Below are positions 19,402 through 28,706 of a stretch of 46,309 nt of DNA, piece by piece. Origin of the DNA: Rubrivivax sp. (GTDB taxonomy: Bacteria; Pseudomonadota; Gammaproteobacteria; Burkholderiales; Burkholderiaceae); assembly GCA_016790225.1 (NCBI GenBank), contig JAEUOZ010000044.1, positions 1 through 46,309 on the forward strand, given 5' to 3'. A model generated the notes under the pieces. The model was not told the DNA's origin. It searched no databases and was given only the letters and a program-made list of their open reading frames with translations. The stretch's first letter is position 1, and each line of letters starts with the position of its first letter. The position numbers and the translations under genes are program-made.

Positions 19402-20112
19402 TCAGCGCAAGACGTCCAGCGCGCGGTCCAGGCCGCCTTCGCTGACGCTGATCATGGCCTTCTCGGCCACGGCCGGCTTGGGGTGGTAGGCGATCGACAG
19501 ACCTGCCGCCGCCATCATCGGCAGATCGTTCGCGCCATCGCCCACGGCGATGGCCTGCGAAGCCTCGATGCCCATCAGCTCCACCACCTCCAGCAGCACG
19601 CGGCGCTTCTCGGCGCCATCGACGATGTCGCCCCAGGGCCGATCGAACAGCGTGCCGGTCAACCTGCCGCGCGAGACGCCCAGCGTATTGGCGCGCGCAA
19701 AGTCCAGCTTCAGGCGGTGGCGGATGCGCTCGCTGAAGAAGGTGAAGCCGCCGGAGATCAACAGCGTCTTCAGGCCGGCGGCCTGGCAGGCCTGCACAAA
19801 GGTCTCGACACCGGGATTGAGCTGCAGCCGTTCGTCATACACACGTTGCAGCGCGCTTTCCGGCACACCGGCCAGCAGGGCGACGCGGCGGCGCAGGCTG
19901 TCCTTGTAGTCGGCGATCTCGCCACGCATCGCCGCTTCGGTGATCTCGGCCACCTCGGCCTTGCGGCCCACCAGATCGGCGATCTCGTCCACGCACTCGA
20001 TGTTGATGAGCGTGGAATCCATGTCGAAGGCGACGAGCTTGAAATCGGCCAGGCGCAGCGGGCGGGTGAAGCCGCGCAGCGTCAGGCCGGGGGCATGGAG
20101 GACGGCAGACAT
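19402..20112 (-). CDS. serB: Phosphoserine phosphatase SerB
   Basis: It hydrolyses O-phospho-L-serine to serine, the last step of serine synthesis. A HAD-superfamily protein of 236 residues, lacking the N-terminal ACT-like domain of longer SerB forms. The nucleophile motif VAFDMDSTLIN gives Asp30 and the acid/base Asp32. LLISGGFTFF is motif II, the conserved Lys lies in the AEKRRVLLE region, and AVGDGANDLPMM is motif III. The ATG at 20112 gives MSAVLHAPGL. A 10-bp-stem hairpin separates it from the lipoprotein gene upstream on the same strand. Confidence 0.96.
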   Translation of the reverse strand: MSAVLHAPGLTLRGFTRPLRLADFKLVAFDMDSTLINIECVDEIADLVGRKAEVAEITEAAMRGEIADYKDSLRRRVALLAGVPESALQRVYDERLQLNPGVETFVQACQAAGLKTLLISGGFTFFSERIRHRLKLDFARANTLGVSRGRLTGTLFDRPWGDIVDGAEKRRVLLEVVELMGIEASQAIAVGDGANDLPMMAAAGLSIAYHPKPAVAEKAMISVSEGGLDRALDVLR

Positions 20113-20153
20113 GGGGCGGGATCTTGCCTCAACTTGCCTGGCGTTCCCGGCAG

Positions 20154-20184
20154 GCCCCGCCTGAGCCCTGAGGCCAGGCGGGGC
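20154..20184 (-). terminator. Stem-loop downstream of the lipoprotein gene (probable terminator without U-tract)
   Basis: GCCCCGCCTG and CAGGCGGGGC form a perfect 10-bp stem around an 11-nt loop, 18 nt past the stop of the lipoprotein gene and upstream of serB. No T-run follows on the minus strand, so it could slow or protect a 3' end rather than act as a full intrinsic terminator. Confidence 0.5.
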
Positions 20185-20202
20185 GCTGGTGCAGGTGGCG
20201 CC

Positions 20203-22275
20203 TCAATCCTTGTGCAGCACGGCCAGGGTCAGACGCGTGCCGTCGTGGCCGACGATCAGGTAGCGGTCGTCAAAGGCCAGGATCTGGCGCACGGCGGCCA
20301 CGTTGCCGAAGTAGCCGCTGGCCGGGCTGCGATCGCGATAACGCTTCATCTGCACGGCGGCGGCGGACAGCGCACCGGTCTCGGGACGCAGGGCCGCGAA
20401 GTCCAGGTAGCGGTCGTCGACCAGGTCTTCGCTGCGCACGCGGGCCGCGCCGGCGGCGGACCACAGCAGGCGGCTGGCCTCGACGTTCATCGCGGCCGCC
20501 TGCGGTTCATGGGCGGGCAGCGGCAGGGTCTCGTTGTCGGCGGCGCCGGCCACGGCGCGGCGGGCATTGGAACTGGCATCCAGCACCACGCCGCGCGGCA
20601 GCGTGGTGGCGGTGCTGCCGCCGGTGGCCTGGCGCAGCGGGTTGTACCAGGTGAGGGCGGCCAGCGACTCGCTCAGGCGCGGCACCGGCTGGGCGGATTG
20701 CCGGTCCAGCGTCAGCGCGCCGGTCTCCAGCGTCGCCACGGCAGGCGCGACGCCCGGCTGGATGACGGCCTGGCGGTAGTCCACGCCCGTGCCGTGCGGT
20801 GCACGCCAGGTGACCAGGGCGCGGTTGGCGGCGGCGCTGATGCCGATGGTGGCGGGCTCGAAGCCGTTGCGCGTTTCCAGCAGCTGGGGCAGCGAACGTT
20901 CCACCCCACGGGCGTCGAAGCCCTGCACCATCACGCGGGTGGCGCCGGCCGTGAAGCCGGGCTCGACCCAGGTCACCCACACGGTCTGGCCATCGGAGGC
21001 CGCCTTCAGGGTGCCGGGCAGGGCACCGCTGGCCAGCCAGTGGCTGCCGCTGCGCTGGCCCTGCGCATCGAAGCGCACCATGCGCAGGTTCTCCAGCATG
21101 TAGGGGTCGGCATAGACACCGGGCTCGGTGAAGGTCATGGCGACACCATCGCCCAGCGCCATGATCTCCGGCTGCGCCGTGGCGGCCAGATCCAGATCCT
21201 GGTGATCGACGTTGTGCAGCACGCGGCCACGTTGATCCAGCACCGAGAGCACCACGCCGCGATCAGGGCGCACCGGCAGGCCGCCGCGCGACGAGAGCAC
21301 GAAGGCCTGCGCGCCGTTGCGCACGGCGGCAAACGGCAGTTCCAGCCAGGGGCCGATGCTGGAGGCCCCGCCGGACCGCGAGACCGGGGCCGAGGGCACG
21401 AGGCCGGCACCGGTGGCCACGCCATCCCAGTACTGCAGGCGCTCGTCGGTCTCCACAGCGCCGTTGCTGCCGCTGGCCGGCGTGCTGGAGGTCTGGCGCA
21501 CGATGCCGATGCCGGGCGCATACCAGGTGGATTCCAGCACCGTGACGGCCGGCTCGGGCTGCGTGCGCGAGCTCAGCTGGATGCGCGCCGTGGCCGTGAC
21601 GTCCACACGCAGCGCCAGCACCGTGCGGCCCAGTTCGGGCAGCTCGACGTTCTCGTTGCCGATCACGCGGCTGTAGACGCCCAGGTCGATCAGATCGGCC
21701 TTCTTGTCCTGGTCCAGGTCTTCGCCGAGCGTGATGCCGGTCAGATCGGCGAGGGTGATCTGGTCGTCCTTGCGCACCGGCGAGCGCAGTTCCACGATGC
21801 TGGCCGGCGCAGCCCCGGCGGGCAGGCCGAGGTTGTCGCGCACCTGCACGGCGCCGCCGGAGATCTGGATGCCCTGCACGCTGCTGGCGTTGTCCAGCGG
21901 GCTGGAGAAGCGCTCTTCAAAGGCGCCGGCCGCGGTGATGGTCTGGCGGAAGGTGCTGTAGGCCGCCTTGCCGCTGCTGCTGCTCTTGATGCCACGGTAG
22001 ACCCACAGCGCCTCGTCGCGCAGCGGGCGCAGCAGCGCGGCATCGGCATGCAGCGTCTCGCCGGCCTGCGGGGCCGCGGGAATGAAGCCACTCTTGCTGC
22101 TGCGCGGCGCCTCGGCTGCGGTGCCGGGGGTCGAAGCGGTCGCGCCCCCTGCGGCCACCGGGCCGGCCGGCGCCGAGGCGTCACCGCCACCGCCGCACGC
22201 TGCCAGCATCAAGCCGCAGACGGTGCCCGCCGTCGCTGCACGAAGAGAGCCTTGCCATCCCAAACGCTTTGCCAT
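20203..22275 (-). CDS. Large putative outer-membrane or periplasmic lipoprotein of unknown function
   Basis: I do not recognise the family. The start at 22275 (MAKRLGWQGS) gives a 690-residue precursor with a clear lipobox, GLMLAAC, lipidated at Cys27, followed by a Gly/Ala/Ser/Pro-rich linker. Further in-frame ATGs lie upstream at 22308 and 22383 but give poorer signal peptides. Residues about 185-198 (EDLDQDKKADLIDLG) resemble a calcium-binding DxDxDxxxD loop as in dockerin/EF-hand sequences. The rest is rich in short beta-strand-like stretches (VWVTWVEP, ALVTWRAP), suggesting a repeated beta or propeller-like fold, but I cannot prove it. It lies between mfd and serB on the same strand. Confidence 0.75.
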   Translation of the reverse strand: MAKRLGWQGSLRAATAGTVCGLMLAACGGGGDASAPAGPVAAGGATASTPGTAAEAPRSSKSGFIPAAPQAGETLHADAALLRPLRDEALWVYRGIKSSSSGKAAYSTFRQTITAAGAFEERFSSPLDNASSVQGIQISGGAVQVRDNLGLPAGAAPASIVELRSPVRKDDQITLADLTGITLGEDLDQDKKADLIDLGVYSRVIGNENVELPELGRTVLALRVDVTATARIQLSSRTQPEPAVTVLESTWYAPGIGIVRQTSSTPASGSNGAVETDERLQYWDGVATGAGLVPSAPVSRSGGASSIGPWLELPFAAVRNGAQAFVLSSRGGLPVRPDRGVVLSVLDQRGRVLHNVDHQDLDLAATAQPEIMALGDGVAMTFTEPGVYADPYMLENLRMVRFDAQGQRSGSHWLASGALPGTLKAASDGQTVWVTWVEPGFTAGATRVMVQGFDARGVERSLPQLLETRNGFEPATIGISAAANRALVTWRAPHGTGVDYRQAVIQPGVAPAVATLETGALTLDRQSAQPVPRLSESLAALTWYNPLRQATGGSTATTLPRGVVLDASSNARRAVAGAADNETLPLPAHEPQAAAMNVEASRLLWSAAGAARVRSEDLVDDRYLDFAALRPETGALSAAAVQMKRYRDRSPASGYFGNVAAVRQILAFDDRYLIVGHDGTRLTLAVLHKD

Positions 22276-22398
22276 ATGTGTGCCCGCCCAACTGCTGAAG
22301 GACGGCATGTTGGCAAGGCTCGCCGGGGGCGTGTGGCAGCGCCGATCCTCGCTTCCCGGGGGGTCCGCGGCCGGGTGGCTCACCGGCCGTGCACAAGC

Positions 22399-25300
22399 TC
22401 ACGGGCCCGGGGCAGGGGCACCGCGAACGGGGGGTCCGAGCTCGCGCAGCACCTCGCGGATGAACTGTGCACGATCTCTCGGTTCGGCGATCTCGCGCTC
22501 GATGCGCAGCTTGTCGTTGCCGGCCAGCTTGATGGCGCGGTTCTTCTGCACCAGCTGGATGATGCGCATCGCATCGATGGGCGGGTTGGGGCGGAAGCTG
22601 ATGTTCATCAGCTTCGGGCCGGCATCGATCTTCTGCACGCCGTAGGGCTTGGCCAGCAGGCGCAGGCGGTGCGTGTCGAAGAGCGTCTGGCCCTGCGCGG
22701 GCAGCTTGCCGAAGCGATCCGTCACCTCCTCGAGCAACGCATCGAGCTTGTCGGCCTTGTCCACCGTGGCCAGGCGCTTGTAGAGGTTCAGGCGCGTGTG
22801 CACGTCGCCGCAGTAGGCATCGGGCAGCAGCGCGGGCGCGTGCAGGTTGATCTCGGTGTGGCCGCCGAACAGGGCGCCCATCGGGCTCATCAGGTCCGGC
22901 TCGCGGCCGGCCTTGAGCGAGCGCACCGCCTCGGACAGCATGTCGTTGTAGAGCTGGAAGCCGACCTCCATCATGTTGCCGCTCTGGTTCTCCCCCAACA
23001 CTTCACCTGCGCCGCGGATCTCCAGGTCGTGCATGGCCAGATAGAAGCCCGAGCCCAGCTCTTCCATGTCCTGGATGGCCTGCAGGCGCTGCGCGGCCTG
23101 CTTGGTCAGGCCTTCCACATCCGGCACCATCAGGTAGGCATAGGCCTGGTGGTGGCTGCGCCCCACGCGGCCGCGCAGCTGGTGCAGCTGCGCCAGGCCG
23201 AACTTGTCTGCGCGGCTGATGACGATGGTGTTGGCCGAGGGGACGTCGATGCCCGTCTCGATGATGGTGGAGCACAGCAGCAGGTTGTGGCGCTGCGCGA
23301 TGAAGTCGCGCATCACGTGCTCCAGCTCGCGCTCGGGCATCTGGCCGTGGGCGATGGCGATGCGGGCCTCGGGCACCAGCTCCGCCAGCTTGTCGCGCCG
23401 GTGCTGGATGGTTTCCACCTCGTTGTGCAGGAAGTAGACCTGACCGCCGCGCTTGAGCTCGCGCAGCACGGCCTCGCGGATGATCCCGCTGCCTTCGTTG
23501 CGCACGAAGGTCTTGATGGCCAGGCGTCGCTGCGGCGCGGTGGCGATCACGCTCAGATCGCGCAGGCCCTCCAGCGCCATGCCCAGCGTGCGCGGGATCG
23601 GCGTGGCGGTGAGCGTGAGCACGTCGACTTCGGCGCGCAGCGCCTTCATCGCCTCCTTGTGGCGCACGCCGAAGCGGTGCTCTTCATCGATGATCAGCAG
23701 CCCCAGGCGCTTGAACTTCACGTTCTCGCTGAGCAGCTTGTGCGTGCCCACGACGATGTCCACCGTGCCGTCCTCGATGCCTTGCACCGCGGCCTTCACT
23801 TCCTTGGGCGAACGGAAGCGCGAGAGCTCCACGATCTTCACCGGCCACTTGCCGAAGCGATCGCTCAGCGTCTGGAAGTGCTGCTCGGCCAGCAGCGTGG
23901 TGGGGGCGAGAAAAGCCACCTGCTTGCCGCTGTGCACGGCCACGAAGGCGGCGCGCAGGGCCACCTCGGTCTTGCCGAAGCCCACGTCGCCGCAGACCAG
24001 GCGGTCCATGGGCTTGGGGCTGATCAGATCCTGCACCACGGCGTGGATGGCGGCGCGCTGGTCGGCGGTCTCCTCGAAGCCGAAGCTGGCGGCAAAGGCC
24101 TCGTAGTCATGCGGCGAGAAGCGGTGCGCATAGCCTTCGCGCGCGGCGCGGCGGGCATACAGGTTCAGCAGCTCGGCGGCCGTGTCGCGCACCTGCTCGG
24201 CAGCCTTGCGGCGCGCCTTGTCCCACTGGCCCGAACCCAGCTTGTGCAGCGGCGCCTCGTCCGGGCTGACGCCGGTGTAGCGACCGATCAGGTGCAGCTG
24301 CGAGACCGGCACGTACAGCGTGGCCTTGTCCGCGTACTGCAGGTGCAGGAACTCGCTGGGCCCATCGCCCAGATCGATGTTCAGCAGGCCCTGGTAGCGC
24401 CCGATGCCATGGTTCAGATGCACCACGGGATCGCCGATCTTCAGCTCCGAGAGATCCTTGATCAGCGATTCAACGTTGCTGGTCTGCTCCTGCTTGCGGC
24501 GGCGGCGCGTCTGCGGCGTGCTGGCAAAGAGCTCGGTCTCGGTGATGAACTGCAGCGACAGCGGCTGAGCTGGACCGTCAGGCTCCAGCCAGTGGAAGCC
24601 GGCCGCCAGCGGCGCCGCGGCGATGGCCACCTTCTCGTCGCCGTCGATGAAGGCCTGCAGGCTGTCGGCGCTGGGCACGTCGATGTCATGGTCGCGCAGC
24701 AGTTCCAGCAGCGTCTCGCGCCGGCCTTCGCTCTCGGCCAGCAGCAGCACGCGCGCGCTGGTCTGCTGCAGGTGCTGCTGCAGGGCGCGCAGCGGCTCGG
24801 TGGCGCCGCGATCGACGCTCACGTCGGGCAGCGGTCGGGCCCAGTCCAGCGCATCGCTGCCGCGCAGCGCCAGCGTGGCGTGGGCCTGCGTCAGCGTGAA
24901 GAAGTCTTCCGCGCGCAGGAACAGCTCTTCCGGCGGCAGGATGGGCCGTTCGGGGTCGTGCTGCAGGAAGCGGTGCCGCTCCCGCGTGTCGGTCCAGAAG
25001 TGGCCGAGCGCCGTGTCCACCTCGCCGTGCAGCACCAGCGCCGCGCCGGCATCGAGATAGGAGAAGAAGGTGCCGGTCTGGTCGAAGAACAGTGGCAGGT
25101 AGTACTCGATGCCCGAGGTGGCGATCCCCTGGGCGATGTCCTTGTACAGCCGCGCCTTGGTGGGGTCGCCCTCCAGCTTTTCGCGCCAGCGGGCGCGGAA
25201 GGCCGTGCGTGCCGCCTCGTCCATCGGGAACTCGCGGCCCGGCAGCAGGCGCACCTCGGGCACGGGGTAGAGGCTGCGCTGCGAATCGGGGTCAAACGTC

Positions 25301-25875
25301 CGAATGGAGTCGACCTCGTCATCGAAGAGGTCCACCCGGTAGGGCACCGGCGAGCCCATCGGAAACAGATCGATCAGGCCGCCGCGCACCGCGTATTCGC
25401 CTGGCGACACCACCTGGCTGACGTGCTGGTAGCCGGCCAGCGTGAGCTGCCGCTTCAGCGCCGCTTCGTCCAGCCGCGTCTTCTGCTTGAAGTGGAAGGT
25501 GGTGCCCGCCAGGAAGGAGGGCGGCGCCAGCCGCGTGAGCGCCGTGCTGGCCGGCAGCAGCACCACATCCAGATCGCGCTGCTGCACGCGCCACAGGGTG
25601 GCCAGGCGCTCGGAGATCAGATCCTGGTGCGGGCTGAAGGTGTCGTAGGGCAGCGTCTCCCAATCCGGAAATACGGCCACGCGCAGCCCCGGCGCGAAGA
25701 AGGGCAGTTCGTCGGCCAGGCGCTGCGCATCCGCCGGTTCGGCCGTGATGATCACCAGCAGGCGCGATTCCGCCGTGCGCGCCTGGGCCAGGCGCGCCAG
25801 CAGCAAGGCATCGGCCGAGCCGACGGGGCGGGGCAGCGTGAAGCGCTTGCCGGCGGCGATGGTGGGGAGTTGCAT
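22399..25875 (-). CDS. mfd: Transcription-repair coupling factor Mfd
   Basis: It removes RNA polymerase stalled at lesions and recruits UvrA. The 1158 residues are close to E. coli Mfd (1148). The N-terminal UvrB-like module contains FPDWETLPYDTFSPHQDLIS. The central RNA-polymerase-interacting domain lies around DLSELKIGDPVVHLNHGIGR. The translocase has Walker A CGDVGFGKTEVALRAAF, the DEEH box LLIIDEEHRFGVRHKE, and the family block QLRGRVGRSHHQAYAYL. The C-terminal D7 domain follows. The start is set at 25875 (MQLPTIAAGKRF); the frame stays open upstream but without homology. It is divergent from ispD with a shared 131-bp control region. Confidence 0.97.
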   Translation of the reverse strand: MQLPTIAAGKRFTLPRPVGSADALLLARLAQARTAESRLLVIITAEPADAQRLADELPFFAPGLRVAVFPDWETLPYDTFSPHQDLISERLATLWRVQQRDLDVVLLPASTALTRLAPPSFLAGTTFHFKQKTRLDEAALKRQLTLAGYQHVSQVVSPGEYAVRGGLIDLFPMGSPVPYRVDLFDDEVDSIRTFDPDSQRSLYPVPEVRLLPGREFPMDEAARTAFRARWREKLEGDPTKARLYKDIAQGIATSGIEYYLPLFFDQTGTFFSYLDAGAALVLHGEVDTALGHFWTDTRERHRFLQHDPERPILPPEELFLRAEDFFTLTQAHATLALRGSDALDWARPLPDVSVDRGATEPLRALQQHLQQTSARVLLLAESEGRRETLLELLRDHDIDVPSADSLQAFIDGDEKVAIAAAPLAAGFHWLEPDGPAQPLSLQFITETELFASTPQTRRRRKQEQTSNVESLIKDLSELKIGDPVVHLNHGIGRYQGLLNIDLGDGPSEFLHLQYADKATLYVPVSQLHLIGRYTGVSPDEAPLHKLGSGQWDKARRKAAEQVRDTAAELLNLYARRAAREGYAHRFSPHDYEAFAASFGFEETADQRAAIHAVVQDLISPKPMDRLVCGDVGFGKTEVALRAAFVAVHSGKQVAFLAPTTLLAEQHFQTLSDRFGKWPVKIVELSRFRSPKEVKAAVQGIEDGTVDIVVGTHKLLSENVKFKRLGLLIIDEEHRFGVRHKEAMKALRAEVDVLTLTATPIPRTLGMALEGLRDLSVIATAPQRRLAIKTFVRNEGSGIIREAVLRELKRGGQVYFLHNEVETIQHRRDKLAELVPEARIAIAHGQMPERELEHVMRDFIAQRHNLLLCSTIIETGIDVPSANTIVISRADKFGLAQLHQLRGRVGRSHHQAYAYLMVPDVEGLTKQAAQRLQAIQDMEELGSGFYLAMHDLEIRGAGEVLGENQSGNMMEVGFQLYNDMLSEAVRSLKAGREPDLMSPMGALFGGHTEINLHAPALLPDAYCGDVHTRLNLYKRLATVDKADKLDALLEEVTDRFGKLPAQGQTLFDTHRLRLLAKPYGVQKIDAGPKLMNISFRPNPPIDAMRIIQLVQKNRAIKLAGNDKLRIEREIAEPRDRAQFIREVLRELGPPVRGAPAPGP

Positions 25876-25962
25876 GCGGGCGGAGGTTCGGGCGGATCGG
25901 CAAGCCCCGGCGAGACCGGATCGGACGCGGCTGCGGGCGCGAGCGCCAGGGATCAAGCGCGG

Positions 25963-25998
25963 ATTCTAGGAAGCTGCTGCGCAGCCTCTTCCTAGAAT
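25963..25998. promoter_or_regulatory. Inverted repeat holding two divergent -10-like boxes between mfd and ispD
   Basis: ATTCTAGGAAG (25963-25973) and CTTCCTAGAAT (25988-25998) are exact reverse complements, 14 bp apart, with a smaller CTGC/GCAG stem inside. Each arm carries TAGAAT reading outward. The plus-strand TAGAAT (25993-25998) ends 8 nt before the ispD ATG. The minus-strand TAGAAT (25968-25963) lies 87 nt before the mfd start. The symmetry suggests a shared divergent promoter or operator, although the repeat could also fold as a hairpin. Confidence 0.5.
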
Positions 25999-26006
25999 GG
26001 TGCTCC

Positions 26007-26735
26007 ATGCCCGACCACCCCGAACCCGCCGCAGGCTGCTACGCCCTGGTGCCCTGCGCTGGCCATGGCGCGCGCTCTGGCGCGGCGCTGCCCAAGCAGT
26101 ATGTGGCGCTGGCGGGTCAGGCGATGGTGGCGCACACGCTGCAGGCACTGGCCGGCGTGGCGCGGCTGAGCGCGACGCTGGTGGTGCTGAGCCCCGAGGA
26201 CGATCAGTTTGAAGCGGCCGTACCCGGCTTCACCGGCCCGCGGGCCTGGCTGGCGCGTGTGGGCGGTGCCAGCCGTGCGGCCACGGTGGCCAGCGGGCTG
26301 CAGGTGCTGCTGCAGCGCGGCGCCCGCCCGCAGGATTGGGTGCTGGTGCACGATGCGGCGCGCTGCCTGCTGCGTGCAGCCTGGGTCGATCGGCTCATCG
26401 ACGCGGTGCTGTCCGCCACGCCAGCGGTCTGCGGCGGGCTGCTGGCGCTGCCGCTGGCCGATACCCTGAAGCAGGCCCGCGAGGGCCGCGTGCAGGCCAC
26501 GGTGGACCGCCGCGACAAGTGGGCCGCGCAGACGCCGCAGATGTTCCGCATCGCCGAGCTGCAGCGCGCGCTGGGCGCCGCCGCAGACGCCGTCACCGAC
26601 GAATCCAGCGCCCTGGAAGCGCTGGGTTTTTCGCCGCTGCTGGTGGAGGCACCGGCTGAAAACTTCAAGGTCACCTGGCCGGCCGATTTCGAGCTGGCCG
26701 AGCGGCTGCTGCTGACCCGGAGGCCTGGCGCATGA
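26007..26735 (+). CDS. ispD: 2-C-methyl-D-erythritol 4-phosphate cytidylyltransferase IspD
   Basis: Third enzyme of the MEP isoprenoid pathway: MEP + CTP to CDP-ME + PPi. It has 242 residues. The nucleotide-binding N-terminus reads [19 protein letters not shown], with the conserved Gly-rich loop and Lys. [11 protein letters not shown] matches the HDAAR motif, and [10 protein letters not shown] is the QTPQ substrate site. The C-terminal [11 protein letters not shown] is typical. The ATG at 26007 has no Shine-Dalgarno and follows a TAGAAT box by 8 nt, which suggests a leaderless message. Its stop overlaps the ispF start (ATGA), so translation is coupled. Confidence 0.96.
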   Translation: MPDHPEPAAGCYALVPCAGHGARSGAALPKQYVALAGQAMVAHTLQALAGVARLSATLVVLSPEDDQFEAAVPGFTGPRAWLARVGGASRAATVASGLQVLLQRGARPQDWVLVHDAARCLLRAAWVDRLIDAVLSATPAVCGGLLALPLADTLKQAREGRVQATVDRRDKWAAQTPQMFRIAELQRALGAAADAVTDESSALEALGFSPLLVEAPAENFKVTWPADFELAERLLLTRRPGA

Positions 26736-27217
26736 ACCCCCCGTTTCGCATCGGTGAAGGCTGGGACACGCACGCGCTGGTCAGCGGCCGGCCGCTGATC
26801 CTGGGCGGTGTCACCATCCCGCACAGCCACGGCCTGCTGGGCCATTCCGATGCCGATGCCCTGCTGCACGCGATCACCGACGCGCTCTTCGGCGCCGCCG
26901 CGCTGGGCGACATCGGCCGCCACTTCCCCGACACCGATGCGGCCTTCCAGGGTGCCGATTCCAGCGTGCTGCTGGCCGAAGCCGCCCGGCGCGCGCGCGC
27001 CCAGGGCTGGGCCATCGGCAACGTGGACGCCACCATCGTGGCCCAGGCCCCCAAGATGGCCCCGCACATCCCGGCCATGGTGCAGCGCATCGCCGAGGTG
27101 CTGCAGATCGAGCCCGCGCAGGTCAACGTCAAGGCCAAGACAGCCGAGAAGATGGGCCCGGTCGGCGAAGGTCGATCGATAGAGACGCGGGCGGTGTGCC
27201 TGCTGGTGCGCGGCTGA
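26732..27217 (+). CDS. ispF: 2-C-methyl-D-erythritol 2,4-cyclodiphosphate synthase IspF
   Basis: Fifth enzyme of the MEP pathway: CDP-ME 2-phosphate to MEcPP + CMP. It forms a homotrimer with a zinc site. The 161 residues open [20 protein letters not shown], giving the metal ligands Asp12 and His14 of the DxH motif. [19 protein letters not shown] carries the third histidine and the substrate loop, and [13 protein letters not shown] is the conserved C-terminal block. It is translationally coupled to ispD by a 4-bp overlap. Confidence 0.97.
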   Translation: MNPPFRIGEGWDTHALVSGRPLILGGVTIPHSHGLLGHSDADALLHAITDALFGAAALGDIGRHFPDTDAAFQGADSSVLLAEAARRARAQGWAIGNVDATIVAQAPKMAPHIPAMVQRIAEVLQIEPAQVNVKAKTAEKMGPVGEGRSIETRAVCLLVRG

Positions 27218-27274
27218 GGGGGCGGCAGCCCGGGCCTTGCGAAGGGTGACGGCGATGGTTCGCCGCTGCCGCCC

Positions 27275-28603
27275 CTACTGCACCCGCTTCAGCCGCAACT
27301 GCGCAATCAGGCCGCCGTCGATGGCGTTGGCCAGTTCGAGTGAGCCGCCCATGCGCTGCAGGGCCTTGTCGACGATGGCCAGGCCCAGGCCGGCGCCAGT
27401 GGCGGCGGTGCGCGCCAGATCGCCGCGGTAGAAGGGCTTGGTGAGCTGGCTGATCTTCTCGGCCTCGACGCCGGGGCCGTGATCGCGCACGGTGACGATG
27501 ATCCAGGGGCCGCTGCGGGTGTAGGTGACCAGCACGTCGGCCAGGGCCGTGTCGCGGCTGCGGCCGTAGCGGCGCGCGTTCTCGAACAGGTTGAGGAAGA
27601 CGCGGCCGAGCTCGATCTCGTCGGCCAGCACCTTCACGTCCACCGAGACGCGCGAGTTGATGCGGATCTGGCGCGCATCGCGGAAGGCGCTGGCTTCCTT
27701 GTCGATCAGCCGGGCCAGCTGCACCGGCACCATCTGCGTGGAGCCGGGGCGCGCGTAGTCCATGAACTTGTCGATGATGGCGTCGAGCTGGCCGATGTCT
27801 TCGGCCATGTTGCGCTTGGCCTCTTCGTCGGTGACGCTCATCTCGGCTTCCAGCCGCAGGCGGGCCAGCGGGGTGCGCAGGTCATGGCTGATGCCGGCCA
27901 GCATCACGGCGCGGTCTTCCTCCACCTTGGCCAGCTCGCGCGCCATGCGGTTGAAGCCGCGGTTGACTTCGCGGATCTCGCTGGTCAGCGTGTTTTCGTC
28001 CAGGCGCGAATCCAGATCGCCTTCGCGGATGCGGCTGGCGGCGAAGGAGAGCTCCTTCAGCGGCTTGTTGATGAGGCTGGCCACGGCGGCAGAGCCCAGC
28101 AGCGTGGCCAGCAGCGCGATGCCCATCCAGCTGGCCAGGGTGCCCACGGACAGCGACGAACTCTGCGCCTGGCGCGTGATCAGCCAGTAGGGATCGCGGT
28201 CCATCATGAAGCCGATCCACAGCCCCGGCTGGCCATTGACGTTGCGCGCCACCACGGCGTCGGCGCCCAGCGTGGCGCGCAGCTCGCGTGCGACGGCGCG
28301 CGTGAAGCGATCGACCTCGAAGGGCTCCCACTGGTCGGTCGGCTCGCGCGGGCGCACCTGCACGCTGTCGGCGTTGTCGATGGACTTGATCAGCGTCACG
28401 CGCGCAATGCCGTCGCTCTGCAGCAGCGCCGCGCGGGTGAGGTTCACCAGGCTCGCGATCTGGCGCGCCTCGTGCACGGCGCGCGGCTCCAGATCGAGCG
28501 CACGCAGCGTCTGCACCCAGGCGACGATGCCGCCGGCCAGCAGCAGCGCCAGCAGCACGAAGGTGCGCCAGAAGACGTTGAAGTTGAGGGGAGACGACTT
28601 CAT
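27275..28603 (-). CDS. envZ: Osmosensor-type sensor histidine kinase EnvZ
   Basis: Inner-membrane sensor kinase partner of OmpR, 442 residues. A transmembrane helix at about 12-34 is followed by a periplasmic domain of about 120 residues, a second helix near 155-178 and a HAMP linker (INKPLKELSFAASRIREGDL). The phospho-acceptor is His240 in GISHDLRTPLARLRLE. The ATPase has the N box (LNLFENARRYG), G1 (VRDHGPGV) and G2 (GAGLGLAIV). The start at 28603 (MKSSPLNFNVFW) matches family members; the frame is open upstream to 28693 but crosses the terminator. A 103-nt gap with a strong terminator separates it from ompR, unlike the overlapping E. coli genes. Confidence 0.94.
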   Translation of the reverse strand: MKSSPLNFNVFWRTFVLLALLLAGGIVAWVQTLRALDLEPRAVHEARQIASLVNLTRAALLQSDGIARVTLIKSIDNADSVQVRPREPTDQWEPFEVDRFTRAVARELRATLGADAVVARNVNGQPGLWIGFMMDRDPYWLITRQAQSSSLSVGTLASWMGIALLATLLGSAAVASLINKPLKELSFAASRIREGDLDSRLDENTLTSEIREVNRGFNRMARELAKVEEDRAVMLAGISHDLRTPLARLRLEAEMSVTDEEAKRNMAEDIGQLDAIIDKFMDYARPGSTQMVPVQLARLIDKEASAFRDARQIRINSRVSVDVKVLADEIELGRVFLNLFENARRYGRSRDTALADVLVTYTRSGPWIIVTVRDHGPGVEAEKISQLTKPFYRGDLARTAATGAGLGLAIVDKALQRMGGSLELANAIDGGLIAQLRLKRVQ

Positions 28604-28658
28604 CGACCCTGATGATGCCCGATCAGGCGGTGCGCCCGGTCGGCCCGGCACCGCAGAG

Positions 28659-28683
28659 AAAAAGGGGCGCCTCGCGGCGCCCC
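28659..28683 (-). terminator. Intrinsic terminator between ompR and envZ
   Basis: On the minus strand GGGGCGCC, a GCGA-type loop and GGCGCCCC form an 8-bp GC stem followed directly by TTTTT. This is a textbook Rho-independent terminator, 24 nt past the ompR stop and 56 nt before the envZ start. It should end most ompR transcripts, or act as an attenuator lowering envZ expression. Confidence 0.85.
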
Positions 28684-28706
28684 GGTTCGTCACATGATGT
28701 CAAACG

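Noticed and set aside
19483..25995. A 2170-codon open frame on the plus strand opposite serB, the lipoprotein gene and mfd
   Set aside because: It is antisense to three well-supported genes, has no family features and a His/Gln/Arg/Ala-rich composition typical of shadow frames in high-GC DNA.
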